Below, piece by piece: positions 25,301 to 34,196 of a stretch of DNA of 64,000 bases. The translations under genes were made by a program, and so were the position numbers. The stretch covers positions 124,001-188,000 of the forward strand of contig JAFADY010000063.1 in the NCBI GenBank assembly GCA_023424395.1, read 5' to 3'. The stretch's first letter is position 1. Each line of letters starts with the position of its first letter. The notes beneath the pieces were generated by a model. It did no database searches. It was given only the letters and a program-made list of their open reading frames with translations, and was not told the origin of the DNA. The DNA is from Bacteroidota bacterium. GTDB lineage: Bacteria; Bacteroidota; Bacteroidia; Bacteroidales; Dysgonomonadaceae.

Positions 25301-25312
25301 CTTTACCTCCAT

Positions 25313-25648
25313 TCATCCACAGAGCAACTGTCTTTTTGTCCCGAAACACTATCAATTTATAATTATTAGCCTTGTAAAAAGATAATTTCAATCGGAAAAG
25401 CTTGACAAAAATTATAATATATAACTAAAAATATCTTTTTAATAAACTGAATATTAGTATATTAAGTCTGTTTATCAGATTTGCGATACAAAGTAAATCA
25501 TTTTATTCTGATTAAAGAAATTTTTCAATAATGAAATTGAAATAATTTTTTAACCATTTTTTCGTTGTAAAATCAAATGAAAAAACGGGAATAATCCCGT
25601 TTTTCTACTTATCTGACTCATATGATTTTACGAAATTTTGCTGCTGTT
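25313..25648. other. Intergenic region between the two hydrogenase operons
   Basis: An AT-rich 336-base gap upstream of the sensory/hydrogenase-1 operon and downstream of hydA2. It contains the terminator hairpin at 25581-25604 and presumably the promoter of the hydrogenase-1 operon. I could not find an exact TAnnTTTG box on the minus strand. No reading frame or RNA gene was recognised. Confidence 0.5.
25581..25604. terminator. Bidirectional rho-independent terminator after hydA2
   Basis: AAAAACGGGA (25581-25590), loop ATAA, TCCCGTTTTT (25595-25604): perfect ten-base arms with flanking A/T runs. It ends the hydrogenase-2 transcript on the minus strand, 45 bases beyond the hydA2 stop. Confidence 0.85.
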
Positions 25649-27406
25649 TTAATATTCTCGTTCCACGTAATGCGTATGCAACAACCGGTGCGACTTTTTC
25701 CCCAGCGGTTTTTCAAGGAAATCGGCATAAATTTTCACGATTTCCGGGTTTTCGTGCGATTTTCGGATCGTTTTATGATCGTCTTCGTAATAAATGGATG
25801 CGGCGCGTTTTTCGCGGATTTCTGCGTTGGTAGGAATAGGCTGTCCGCCGCCGCCAAGGCAACCGCCCGGGCAGGTCATCACTTCAACGAACACGTAGGG
25901 CGACGTGCCGTTCTTGATCTGATCCAGCAGGATTCCTGCATTTTTTAGCGTGTTGGCAACGGCCACTTTAATGACGGTTCCGTTTAAATCGATGTCGGCT
26001 TCCTTAATTCCCTGCAATCCGCGAACGGAATTAAAATTGATATTGTTCAGCGTTTTTCCGGTGTACACTTCGTAAGCCGTTCTCAACGCTGCTTCCATAA
26101 CTCCGCCGGTGGCGCCGAAAATAACGGCTGCGCCGGTGGATTCGCCTAGCGGGCTGTCGAATTGCTCTTCGGGCAATTGCGCGAACTCAATGCCTGATTC
26201 CCGGAACATACGCGCCAGTTCGCGCGTGGTGAGCGAAAAATCCACATCGAAGAAATGTTCTTCTTCCTTCAGTTCCAGTTTTTCTTTCCAGTAGTGAAAG
26301 GCACCATCCATTTCGGGGCGTTTGGCTTCGTATTTTTTCGCCGTGCACGGCATAATGGAAACCACCACGATATCCCGCGGATCGATGCCCGTTTTTTCGG
26401 CGTAATAAGTTTTTGCTACGGCGCCGAACATCTGTTGCGGCGATTTGCAGGTGGACAAATGTTTCAGCAGACCCGGATAGAAATCTTCGATAAATTTAAT
26501 CCATCCCGGAGAGCAGGAAGTGATCATCGGCAACGTGCCGCCGTTTTTAATGCGGTGAAGCAACTCGTTTCCTTCTTCGATAATGGTAAGGTCGGCCGTG
26601 AAATTCGTATCGAACACTTTCGAGAAGCCAAGCCGCCGCAATCCGGTAACCATTTGCCCCGTAACCAAGCTGCCGTACGGCATACCCATGGCTTCGCCAA
26701 TTCCCACACGCACGGCGGGAGCCGTTTGCACCAGTACCACCTTTTTCGGGTCGTGCAGAGCAGCCCAGACTTCTTTTACCGAACTTCTCTCGGTGATGGC
26801 TCCGGTGGGGCAAACCAATGCACACTGTCCGCAATTGGTGCAGGCCACAAATCCCATTCCTTCGTTCAGAAACGTGGCGATTTTGCTTTTCAATCCGCGT
26901 CCGGCGAAATCGATGGCGTGCACATTCTGTATCTGACTGCAAACAGCTACACATCTACCACAAAGGATACATTTTTCGGCATCACGCACCAACGACAACG
27001 ACGACTCATCCTTCGGATAATATTCTTTGCGCGTGCGCACAAACCGTTTTGAATTGATTCCCAGAAAATGCGTGATTTGCTGCAATTCGCAATTCCCGTT
27101 GCGGTCGCAAATCAGGCAATCCTGCGGATGGTTGGCCAGCAGCAATTCCACGTTCAGCTTGCGCGCTTGCATAGCCCGCTCGCTGACGGTAGAAATGTCC
27201 ATTCCTTCGGCCACTTGCGTGATGCACGAGCGCAACAGCGATTTCGCGCCTTTTACTTCCACCACGCAAACGCCGCACGACGCGTTGTGTGAAACATCTT
27301 TCAGGTAACACAACGACGGAACGTGAATGCCCACCGAGCGGCACGCTTCCATAATGGTTATCCCTTCGGTTACATCAACGAGTTGATTATTTATTTTGAT
27401 TTTCAT
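25649..27406 (-). CDS. [FeFe]-hydrogenase catalytic subunit 2
   Basis: A second 585-residue catalytic subunit with the same domain order as HydA1: [2Fe-2S] (Cys33, 44, 47, 61), His93-Cys97-Cys100-Cys106 cluster, two ferredoxin clusters (from Cys146 and from Cys189) and the H-cluster domain. L2 is MPCTAKKYE and L3 MTCPGGCLGGGGQP. L1 reads TSCSPGW (296-302): the second Cys of TSCCPxW, a cubane ligand position in characterised enzymes, is Ser. I recall Ser at this site in other HndD-like subunits, so loss of activity should not be assumed. It is the last gene of an operon with hydC2 and the HydB-GltD fusion. Confidence 0.93.
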   Translation of the reverse strand: MKIKINNQLVDVTEGITIMEACRSVGIHVPSLCYLKDVSHNASCGVCVVEVKGAKSLLRSCITQVAEGMDISTVSERAMQARKLNVELLLANHPQDCLICDRNGNCELQQITHFLGINSKRFVRTRKEYYPKDESSLSLVRDAEKCILCGRCVAVCSQIQNVHAIDFAGRGLKSKIATFLNEGMGFVACTNCGQCALVCPTGAITERSSVKEVWAALHDPKKVVLVQTAPAVRVGIGEAMGMPYGSLVTGQMVTGLRRLGFSKVFDTNFTADLTIIEEGNELLHRIKNGGTLPMITSCSPGWIKFIEDFYPGLLKHLSTCKSPQQMFGAVAKTYYAEKTGIDPRDIVVVSIMPCTAKKYEAKRPEMDGAFHYWKEKLELKEEEHFFDVDFSLTTRELARMFRESGIEFAQLPEEQFDSPLGESTGAAVIFGATGGVMEAALRTAYEVYTGKTLNNINFNSVRGLQGIKEADIDLNGTVIKVAVANTLKNAGILLDQIKNGTSPYVFVEVMTCPGGCLGGGGQPIPTNAEIREKRAASIYYEDDHKTIRKSHENPEIVKIYADFLEKPLGKKSHRLLHTHYVEREY

Positions 27407-27425
27407 AACGTTACAGATTTTTCTA

Positions 27426-30400
27426 TTAGCATTTTACATCGCATCTCAAACATCTTTCCACCTCATTACGGGCTTGTTCACCGGTAAATCCGTAAGAAAT
27501 CTCATTGAAATTGTTCACGCGGTCTCTTACCGAAAGCCTTCGCGATACGTTTCGCGGGCTTGCTTTCGGATTTGCGGGAACCGCGTTTCGGTAGCCGAAC
27601 TCGCGTGACAACAAGTAGAAACGGTTTTCGTTCATCAATGCCTTATCAATGGAAGCGGCGGCTTTCTTTGCCATTCCCATTGCTTCGGCGGCGGTAGAAG
27701 GGCCGGTTACGGCATCGCCGCCGGCGTAGATTTTCGGGTCGGACGTTTGGTAAGTGAACGGGTCTATCACAATTCGCCCGTCTTTGGAGAATTCCAGCTT
27801 GTGTGCGGCCAGTTTTTCAGAATCCACCCTTTCGCCGATGGCCAGAATGATGGAATCGCACGGAATTTCTTCAAAAATTCCCGTAGCAACCGGTTTTTTC
27901 CGTCCGGAACGGTCGATACTTCCGCGCGCCATTCTTTCTATGCGCAGCGCTTTCACACGCCCTGCTTCGTCAGTCAGAATTTCATATGGCGAAGCCAGAA
28001 AACGATAGTTTATTTTTTCTTCTTCCGATTCCGAAATTTCGACGGCATTGGCGGGCATATCGCCTTTTTCGCGACGATAAACAATGGTAATCTCTTTTCC
28101 CAGCCGCAAAATGCTGCGAGCCGCATCGATAGCCACATTTCCGGCGCCGATGATAACAACGTGCTCACCCAACTGCGGCATCTTGTCCAACGCCATTTCT
28201 TTCAGCACATCTGTTCCGGCAAAAACACCTTTTGCGTTTTCGCCCGGAATATTCAAATCGATATCCTTCCACGCGCCGATAGCCAGATAAACAATATCGA
28301 ACTCCTTTTTTAATGCGTTCAACGACAAATTATCGCCCAAGCGTTGGTTGAACTTGAATTTCACGCCCAATCGCCTGATTAATTTCACTTCTTTCTGCAA
28401 CACTTCGCGCGGAAGCCTGTATTGCGGAATCCCGAAGCGCACAACGCCGCCCGCTTCGGGCAACGCGTCGTAAACGGTAATCGCATGTCCCAGGCGAACC
28501 AGATAAAACGCGGCCGTGAGTCCGGCAGGCCCTGCCCCGACAATCGCGATTTTTTTGCCGGTGGATGGCTGTTTTTCCTTAATCAGTTTATTGTAAATCT
28601 CATTTTCTTTTCCAAGTTGATACATCGTATCGGCCAGATAACGATGGATTTCGCCTTGCGAAACCGGTTGGTCGAGCATTTCGCGGCGGCATCGCATTTG
28701 GCAGTGGAAGTGGCAGATACGCCCGATGGTTCCCGGCAGCGGATTATCGCGCAGCGTGAGTTCGAAGGCGTCTTCGATGCGGTCTTCTTTTATCAGTTCG
28801 ATGTATCCGGGAATGTTCATATGCAGCGGACAACTGTTCTCGCACAAGGCCATAAACAACGATTCGCACGTTCCGGCGTGGCACCGTTTTTCACGAATGT
28901 GTTCTTCGTACTCGTGACGGAAGTATTTCAGCGTGGTGAGGATAGGGTTGGGCGCGGTCTGCCCGAGCGCGCAAAGCGATGAGTCTTTCATAACGCCGCT
29001 CAGCAGTTCCAGTACGGCTAAATCTTCAAACGCCCCCTGTCCTTTGGTGATGCGGGTGAGAATGGCTAGCGCCTGTGCCGAACCTTCGCGGCACGGCGTG
29101 CATTTCCCGCACGTTTCTCCGGCGTTGAATTCCAGAAAATAGCGAGCCACGTCCACCATACAGTTGTCCTGATCCATCACTACCATACCGCCCGAACCCA
29201 TAATGGCGCCGATGCTTGCCAGCGACTCGTAATCAACCGGCGTGGAAAAATATTCCAACGGAATGCAGCCGCCCGACGGGCCGCCGGTCTGCACGGCTTT
29301 CACCCGTTTGGACGTGCCTGTACCTTCGCCGATGTTGAACACGAATTGCTCTAATCGGGAACCCAACGGAAGTTCCACCAGTCCCGTATTTTTCACTTTT
29401 CCCACCAATGAAAATACTTTTGTTCCCGAACTTTTTTCGGTGCCGATGGATGTAAACCAATCGACGCCTTTCTCTATGATAACCGGCACGTTGCACCACG
29501 TTTCCACATTGTTGATGTTGGTGGGTTTTCCGTATAATCCGCGGCTTGCGGGGTATGGCGGACGCGGCAGCGGACGTCCGGCTTTTCCTTCGATGGAAGC
29601 GATCAGCGCCGTTTCTTCACCGCAAACAAAAGCGCCGGCGCCTTCCACGATATCCATCTTGAAATTGAATCCGCTTCCCAAAATATTTTCGCCCAGCAAA
29701 CCGAGCTCTTCAGCTTGTTCGATGGCTAATTTAAGCCGTTTTACGGCAAGCGGATATTCGGCTCTCACGTATGCGATGCCTTCACTTGCTCCCATCGCGT
29801 AAGCGCCGATGAGCATGCCTTCGAGCAGCATGTGCGGATCGCTTTCGATTTCGTTGCGGTTCATATACGCGCCGGGGTCGCCTTCGTCGGCGTTGCAGAT
29901 AATGTATTTTTGGTCGGCTTCCTGCTTGAGCATGATCTCCCATTTAATTCCCGTAGGGAAACCCGCTCCGCCGCGGCCACGTAGTTTGGATTCCTTCACT
30001 TCGGTTACCACTTCGGCAGGTTCCATGGCTGTGAGCGTTTTTGCAAGGGCGTTGTATCCGCCCACGGCGATGTAATCGAGAATTTCTTCGGGGTCGATAA
30101 GCCCGGCGTGGCGCAGCACCAACTTTTTCTGTCCCTGAAAGAAAGGGATTTCATCCCAATGCGGAATTTCGTCGTAACCTTTTCCAAATTCCACTTCCGA
30201 TGTCAGGAAATCCCATTTGTCAATCCGGTACAAAAGTTTGTTTTTGTAGAGTTTTCCCTTTTGCAGGTTGTCGATGATGCGTTTGGTATCTTTTTCGTCC
30301 ACTTTGCTATACACCAGCATTGGTTTTTCGGGCTGATAAAGCGTTATCATCGGTTCTTCGGCACAGAAACCGAAGCAGCCGGTTTTTTTGAGCTTATAAT

Positions 30401-30560
30401 CGAGTTTGTTTTCTGATATCTGCTTTTGGAACTGATTGTAAACCGTATCAGCCCCGTTTCCGATACCGCAGGTACCCATTCCCACCAAAATCATGGGAGT
30501 TTCCGGAAGTATCCGGTTTATATGCTGCTCTTTGAGTAATTTAATTTCGGATGGTTTCAT
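27426..30560 (-). CDS. HydB (NuoF-like)-GltD fusion flavoprotein
   Basis: About 1,044 residues from the preferred Met at 30560 (MKPSEIKLL); the frame opens 16 codons earlier inside the hydC2 end. The first half is HydB: thioredoxin-like [2Fe-2S] domain, GRGGAGFPTGIKW, NADEGDPGAYMNR, SLBB and ETCGKCTPCREG. The HydB C-terminal ferredoxin tail is missing. In its place is a GltD/NfnB-like module: a Cys-rich segment (CENSCPLHMN, GRICHFHCQMRC), an FAD site (GAGPAGLTAAFYL), a second dinucleotide site (IIGAGNVAIDAARS), and a terminal CLRCDV. It could couple H2, NAD(H), NADP(H) and ferredoxin in one complex. Confidence 0.92.
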   Translation of the reverse strand: MKPSEIKLLKEQHINRILPETPMILVGMGTCGIGNGADTVYNQFQKQISENKLDYKLKKTGCFGFCAEEPMITLYQPEKPMLVYSKVDEKDTKRIIDNLQKGKLYKNKLLYRIDKWDFLTSEVEFGKGYDEIPHWDEIPFFQGQKKLVLRHAGLIDPEEILDYIAVGGYNALAKTLTAMEPAEVVTEVKESKLRGRGGAGFPTGIKWEIMLKQEADQKYIICNADEGDPGAYMNRNEIESDPHMLLEGMLIGAYAMGASEGIAYVRAEYPLAVKRLKLAIEQAEELGLLGENILGSGFNFKMDIVEGAGAFVCGEETALIASIEGKAGRPLPRPPYPASRGLYGKPTNINNVETWCNVPVIIEKGVDWFTSIGTEKSSGTKVFSLVGKVKNTGLVELPLGSRLEQFVFNIGEGTGTSKRVKAVQTGGPSGGCIPLEYFSTPVDYESLASIGAIMGSGGMVVMDQDNCMVDVARYFLEFNAGETCGKCTPCREGSAQALAILTRITKGQGAFEDLAVLELLSGVMKDSSLCALGQTAPNPILTTLKYFRHEYEEHIREKRCHAGTCESLFMALCENSCPLHMNIPGYIELIKEDRIEDAFELTLRDNPLPGTIGRICHFHCQMRCRREMLDQPVSQGEIHRYLADTMYQLGKENEIYNKLIKEKQPSTGKKIAIVGAGPAGLTAAFYLVRLGHAITVYDALPEAGGVVRFGIPQYRLPREVLQKEVKLIRRLGVKFKFNQRLGDNLSLNALKKEFDIVYLAIGAWKDIDLNIPGENAKGVFAGTDVLKEMALDKMPQLGEHVVIIGAGNVAIDAARSILRLGKEITIVYRREKGDMPANAVEISESEEEKINYRFLASPYEILTDEAGRVKALRIERMARGSIDRSGRKKPVATGIFEEIPCDSIILAIGERVDSEKLAAHKLEFSKDGRIVIDPFTYQTSDPKIYAGGDAVTGPSTAAEAMGMAKKAAASIDKALMNENRFYLLSREFGYRNAVPANPKASPRNVSRRLSVRDRVNNFNEISYGFTGEQARNEVERCLRCDVKC

Positions 30561-30576
30561 CGTGTTGAGATTTAAG

Positions 30577-31110
30577 TTATTTCTTATTCTTTTTCGATGG
30601 TTTTTCATCTTTTACCTTGTTGAGAATCTTCAACAATTTCTGAGAATTTACGTTGCTGTAGATCACATCATCCACGGCAACCACGGGCGATTGCGCACAC
30701 TGCCCGAAACAAGCTACCGTGCGGATGGTGAACATATTATCGGGAGTGGTGTAGGACGATTCGGTATCTTCATCATCGCGCCTTATGCCCAAAATGGTAC
30801 CGATGTCATCGAGCAACGCCTTCGAACCTTTGGTGTGGCAGGCCGTTCCCCGGCAAACAACAATGGAATGCTTGCCCTGTGGTTTCAAATTAAAAAATGA
30901 ATAAAACGTGGCCACGCTGTACACCTGTGTGTAAGGAACTTTCAGCTTTCTTGAGATTTCGGCCAACGTTTCGCCCGGAAGATACTTCAAGGGATTTTTT
31001 TCTTGTGTTTCTTCCAACGTAGTAAGCAACATACCGGGTTTTCCACGGTGTTTTTCGATAATTTCATCGAGAACATCTTCGGAAACCAGAGAATTTGTAA
31101 GTGTTTCCAT
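30577..31110 (-). CDS. [FeFe]-hydrogenase gamma subunit 2 (NuoE-like)
   Basis: A 177-residue NuoE-type [2Fe-2S] protein, first gene of the hydrogenase-2 operon. It has the helical N-terminal domain with VYSVATFYSFF and the cluster cysteines in CRGTAC and CFGQCAQSP. A lysine-rich tail (SKKNKK) distinguishes it from HydC1. It would pass electrons between the flavin of the HydB-GltD fusion and HydA2. The stop precedes the fusion-gene start by 16 bases. Confidence 0.9.
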   Translation of the reverse strand: METLTNSLVSEDVLDEIIEKHRGKPGMLLTTLEETQEKNPLKYLPGETLAEISRKLKVPYTQVYSVATFYSFFNLKPQGKHSIVVCRGTACHTKGSKALLDDIGTILGIRRDDEDTESSYTTPDNMFTIRTVACFGQCAQSPVVAVDDVIYSNVNSQKLLKILNKVKDEKPSKKNKK

Positions 31111-31195
31111 ATAAGTAGATTTTTATTTAAAAATCAGAGAATCATGGTTTGCGAGTAAATTAACATCGCGATGCTAATAAGAATTTTTTGCTTCG

Positions 31196-31240
31196 CAAAT
31201 ATACGGTTTTCCCGATAATTACAGAAAAAATTCTGTAATT
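31196..31240 (-). promoter_or_regulatory. Hydrogenase-2 promoter with adjoining 10-base inverted repeat
   Basis: On the minus strand TATATTTG (31203-31196) matches TAnnTTTG. Just upstream of it, AATTACAGAA (31217-31226) and TTCTGTAATT (31231-31240) form a perfect inverted repeat around AAAA, covering the -33 region. It is a candidate operator for a dimeric regulator. Confidence 0.5.
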
Positions 31241-31359
31241 TATTCACGTGATAATTTTATTTGGAACAATTCTACGAAATTTACTAAAATTTCAGTGAAC
31301 CGACTTCTGACTTTGGCAAATGAAACTGCCCAAAACTTATTTCTTATCAATATATTTTG

Positions 31360-31367
31360 TAAATTTG
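31360..31367 (+). promoter_or_regulatory. lysS promoter -7 box
   Basis: TAAATTTG matches TAnnTTTG and lies 42 bases upstream of the lysS start codon, in the 299-base gap shared with the divergent hydrogenase-2 operon. No strong -33 box was seen. Confidence 0.45.
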
Positions 31368-31409
31368 CGCAAAATTAGAATGTCAACGTCAATAAAAATC
31401 AGAAAATAA

Positions 31410-33146
31410 ATGCACACGCTGGAACTAAGCGAACAGGAGATTATTCGCAGAGAGAGTTTGAATGAATTAAGAAGCATCGGAATAGAACCTTATCCTGCTC
31501 ATTTATATGAAGTAAATGCTTACTCCACCGACATAAAAAACGAATTCATAGATGAAGCGGAGCGCCGTCAGGTGAGTATTGCCGGACGCATTATGAGCCG
31601 TCGCATTATGGGTAAAGCATCGTTTTTGGAGCTTCAGGACTCGAAAGGAAGAATTCAAGTTTACATTACCCGCGATGATATTTGTCCGAGTGAAGACAAA
31701 GAACTTTACAACACGGTTTTCAAAAAACTGCTCGATATCGGCGATTTTATCGGAATAACCGGTTTTGTTTTCCGTACGCAAATGGGCGAAATTTCGGTGC
31801 ATGCCGAGTCGCTTACTGTGCTGGCGAAATCGCTTAAGCCACTCCCCATAGTGAAAATGAAAGACGGCGTTGCATACGATAAATTCAGCGATCCCGAACT
31901 TCGCTACCGCCAACGTTACGTGGATTTGATCGTGAACGAAGAAGTGAAAGACATTTTCATTAAACGCACCAAAATATTCAATGCCATGCGCGAATTTTTC
32001 AACGCTCATGGTTATCTCGAAGTGGATACTCCGGTGCTGCAAAGCATTCCCGGCGGCGCCGCCGCACGTCCGTTTATCACGCATCATAATGCATTGGATA
32101 TCGACCTATATCTTCGTATCGCCAACGAACTCTATCTCAAACGCCTTATTGTGGGTGGTTTTGAAGGTGTGTATGAATTTTCGCGCGACTTTCGCAACGA
32201 GGGAATGGATAGAACCCACAATCCCGAATTTACGGTTATGGAAATTTACGTGGCGTACAAAGATTACAAATGGATGATGGAATTCACCGAGCAAATGCTT
32301 GAACATACGGCTATGCAAGTTCTCGGAACCACAAAAACAAAAGTCGGCGACCACGAAATAGATTTTAAAGCTCCCTACCGCCGCATTACAATGCTGGATG
32401 CCATAAAAGAGCACACCGGAATCGACATTACCGGAATGAACGAAACGCAATTACGCGAAGTATGCAAAAAGCTCAATATCGAAGCAGATGAAACCATGGG
32501 AAAAGGTAAGCTCATCGACGAAATTTTCGGCGAAAAATGCGAAGGACATTATATTCAGCCTACATTTATCATCGATTATCCCATCGAAATGTCGCCACTT
32601 TGCAAACGTCATCGCGAAAACCCCGAGCTGACGGAGCGCTTTGAGTTAATGGTAAACGGAAAAGAATTGGCAAACGCTTATTCCGAACTGAACGACCCTA
32701 TCGATCAGCGCGAACGCTTTGAAGAACAACTTCGCTTGTCGGAAAAAGGCGACGACGAAGCCATGTTTATTGATCAGGACTTCCTTCGCGCCTTGGAATA
32801 CGGAATGCCGCCTACATCGGGAATGGGAATCGGGATGGACAGATTAACTATGCTTTTGACCGGCCAAACAACTATTCAGGAAGTGTTGCTTTTCCCGCAA
32901 ATGCGTCCTGAAAAATCGGCGAAAAAAGATTCAACCGCTGCTTACATCGCGCTCGGAATTCCGGAAGCGTGGGTTCCTGTAGTTCAAAAAGCGGGTTATA
33001 CTGAGGTGAAGCATCTAAAAGAAATTAATCCGAACAAATTGCATCAGGAAATTTGTGGTTTGAACAAGAAATTTAAAATGGAACTGAACAATCCTACCCC
33101 CGACGAGGTTAAAACATGGGTAGCGAAGGCAGCAGAACGTCATTGA
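31410..33146 (+). CDS. lysS: Lysyl-tRNA synthetase, class II
   Basis: Charges tRNA-Lys with lysine in the cytoplasm. The 578-residue protein has the N-terminal OB-fold anticodon-binding domain (about 50-150) and the class II catalytic core, with motif 2 ([15 protein letters not shown]) and motif 3 ([12 protein letters not shown]). After about residue 515 a C-terminal extension of some 60 residues ([18 protein letters not shown] and onward) looks like a helix-hairpin-helix-type appendage, which is usual in Bacteroidota LysS. First gene of a lysS-gpsA-pgi run. Confidence 0.96.
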   Translation: MHTLELSEQEIIRRESLNELRSIGIEPYPAHLYEVNAYSTDIKNEFIDEAERRQVSIAGRIMSRRIMGKASFLELQDSKGRIQVYITRDDICPSEDKELYNTVFKKLLDIGDFIGITGFVFRTQMGEISVHAESLTVLAKSLKPLPIVKMKDGVAYDKFSDPELRYRQRYVDLIVNEEVKDIFIKRTKIFNAMREFFNAHGYLEVDTPVLQSIPGGAAARPFITHHNALDIDLYLRIANELYLKRLIVGGFEGVYEFSRDFRNEGMDRTHNPEFTVMEIYVAYKDYKWMMEFTEQMLEHTAMQVLGTTKTKVGDHEIDFKAPYRRITMLDAIKEHTGIDITGMNETQLREVCKKLNIEADETMGKGKLIDEIFGEKCEGHYIQPTFIIDYPIEMSPLCKRHRENPELTERFELMVNGKELANAYSELNDPIDQRERFEEQLRLSEKGDDEAMFIDQDFLRALEYGMPPTSGMGIGMDRLTMLLTGQTTIQEVLLFPQMRPEKSAKKDSTAAYIALGIPEAWVPVVQKAGYTEVKHLKEINPNKLHQEICGLNKKFKMELNNPTPDEVKTWVAKAAERH

Positions 33147-33174
33147 AATTACTACCTTAAATAATAGACTCCAA

Positions 33175-34170
33175 ATGGATTCACTCGGGAAAATTTGTAT
33201 TTTGGGCGGCGGAACGTGGGGCACTGCTCTTGCCAAGATCGTGTTAATGAACCACAAACACATCAATTGGTACATCCGTCGCGATGATCAAATTGACGGG
33301 TTTTATAAATTGGGACGTAATCCCAATTACCTCACAAACGTAAAATTTAATCTCGCACAGATTTCTTTTTACTCCAACATTGAAAAGGCCATCAAAGATT
33401 CTGATACAATTATTATCGCTATTCCCTCTCCATACGTAAAACAGTATTTTAGAAGGGTTTGGAACCGGACATTCAGGGATAAATTTATTATTTCCGCATT
33501 AAAAGGCTTGGTGCCTAACGATAATATCGTGATCAGCGAATATTTTTCGAAAAACTTTAATGTTCCGAGAGAAAATATCGGTGTGCTTTCCGGTCCGTGT
33601 CATGCCGAAGAAGTGGCTCTGGAAAGAATGTCTTTCCTTACGGCGGCATGTAAGGATGAGCAAAAAACGGAACTTCTTGCGAAAGGCATCACTTCGCGAA
33701 TCTTGAAAACTTCTGTTTCGCAGGATGTTGTAGGTATTGAGTTGGCTGCCGTTTTAAAAAATATTTATGCCATTGTCTCGGGAATATGTTCGGGATTGAA
33801 TTACGGCGATAATTTTCAGGCTGTTTTGATGACAAATTGCGCCAAAGAAATGGATCGTTTCCTAAAAAAAGCGGCTCCGTTTGATAGAAATGTTTGTGAA
33901 CAACATTATTTGGGCGACATGCTCGTAACCGGTTATTCGCAATTCAGCCGTAACCGCACACTGGGAACGATGATCGGAAAAGGATATTCTGTAAAAACAG
34001 CGCAGCTGGAAATGGAAATGATCGCCGAAGGTTATTACGGCGCAAAATGTATTTACGAAATGAATGAGAAGCTGAAAGTAAACATACCCATTATCGAAAC
34101 CGCTTATCAGGTTCTTTATGAAAAACTGAATCCCAATGCAGCTATCAGAAAGTTAATAGAGTTTTTTTAA
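33175..34170 (+). CDS. gpsA: Glycerol-3-phosphate dehydrogenase [NAD(P)+]
   Basis: Makes sn-glycerol-3-phosphate from dihydroxyacetone phosphate for phospholipid synthesis. The 331-residue soluble enzyme starts with the Rossmann motif ILGGGTWGTALA (9-20). It has the ALKGL segment, the LSGPCHAEEVA active-site region, and the catalytic lysine in AAVLKNIYAI, near residue 195. It begins 28 bases after lysS and is followed by pgi, so the three genes probably form one transcript. Confidence 0.95.
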   Translation: MDSLGKICILGGGTWGTALAKIVLMNHKHINWYIRRDDQIDGFYKLGRNPNYLTNVKFNLAQISFYSNIEKAIKDSDTIIIAIPSPYVKQYFRRVWNRTFRDKFIISALKGLVPNDNIVISEYFSKNFNVPRENIGVLSGPCHAEEVALERMSFLTAACKDEQKTELLAKGITSRILKTSVSQDVVGIELAAVLKNIYAIVSGICSGLNYGDNFQAVLMTNCAKEMDRFLKKAAPFDRNVCEQHYLGDMLVTGYSQFSRNRTLGTMIGKGYSVKTAQLEMEMIAEGYYGAKCIYEMNEKLKVNIPIIETAYQVLYEKLNPNAAIRKLIEFF

Positions 34171-34196
34171 AGTTTAGAAAATGAAAATTTACAGAT

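Noticed and set aside
26255..27052. A 265-codon plus-strand open frame opposite hydA2
   Set aside because: Antisense to a fully motif-supported hydrogenase subunit; no recognisable protein features.
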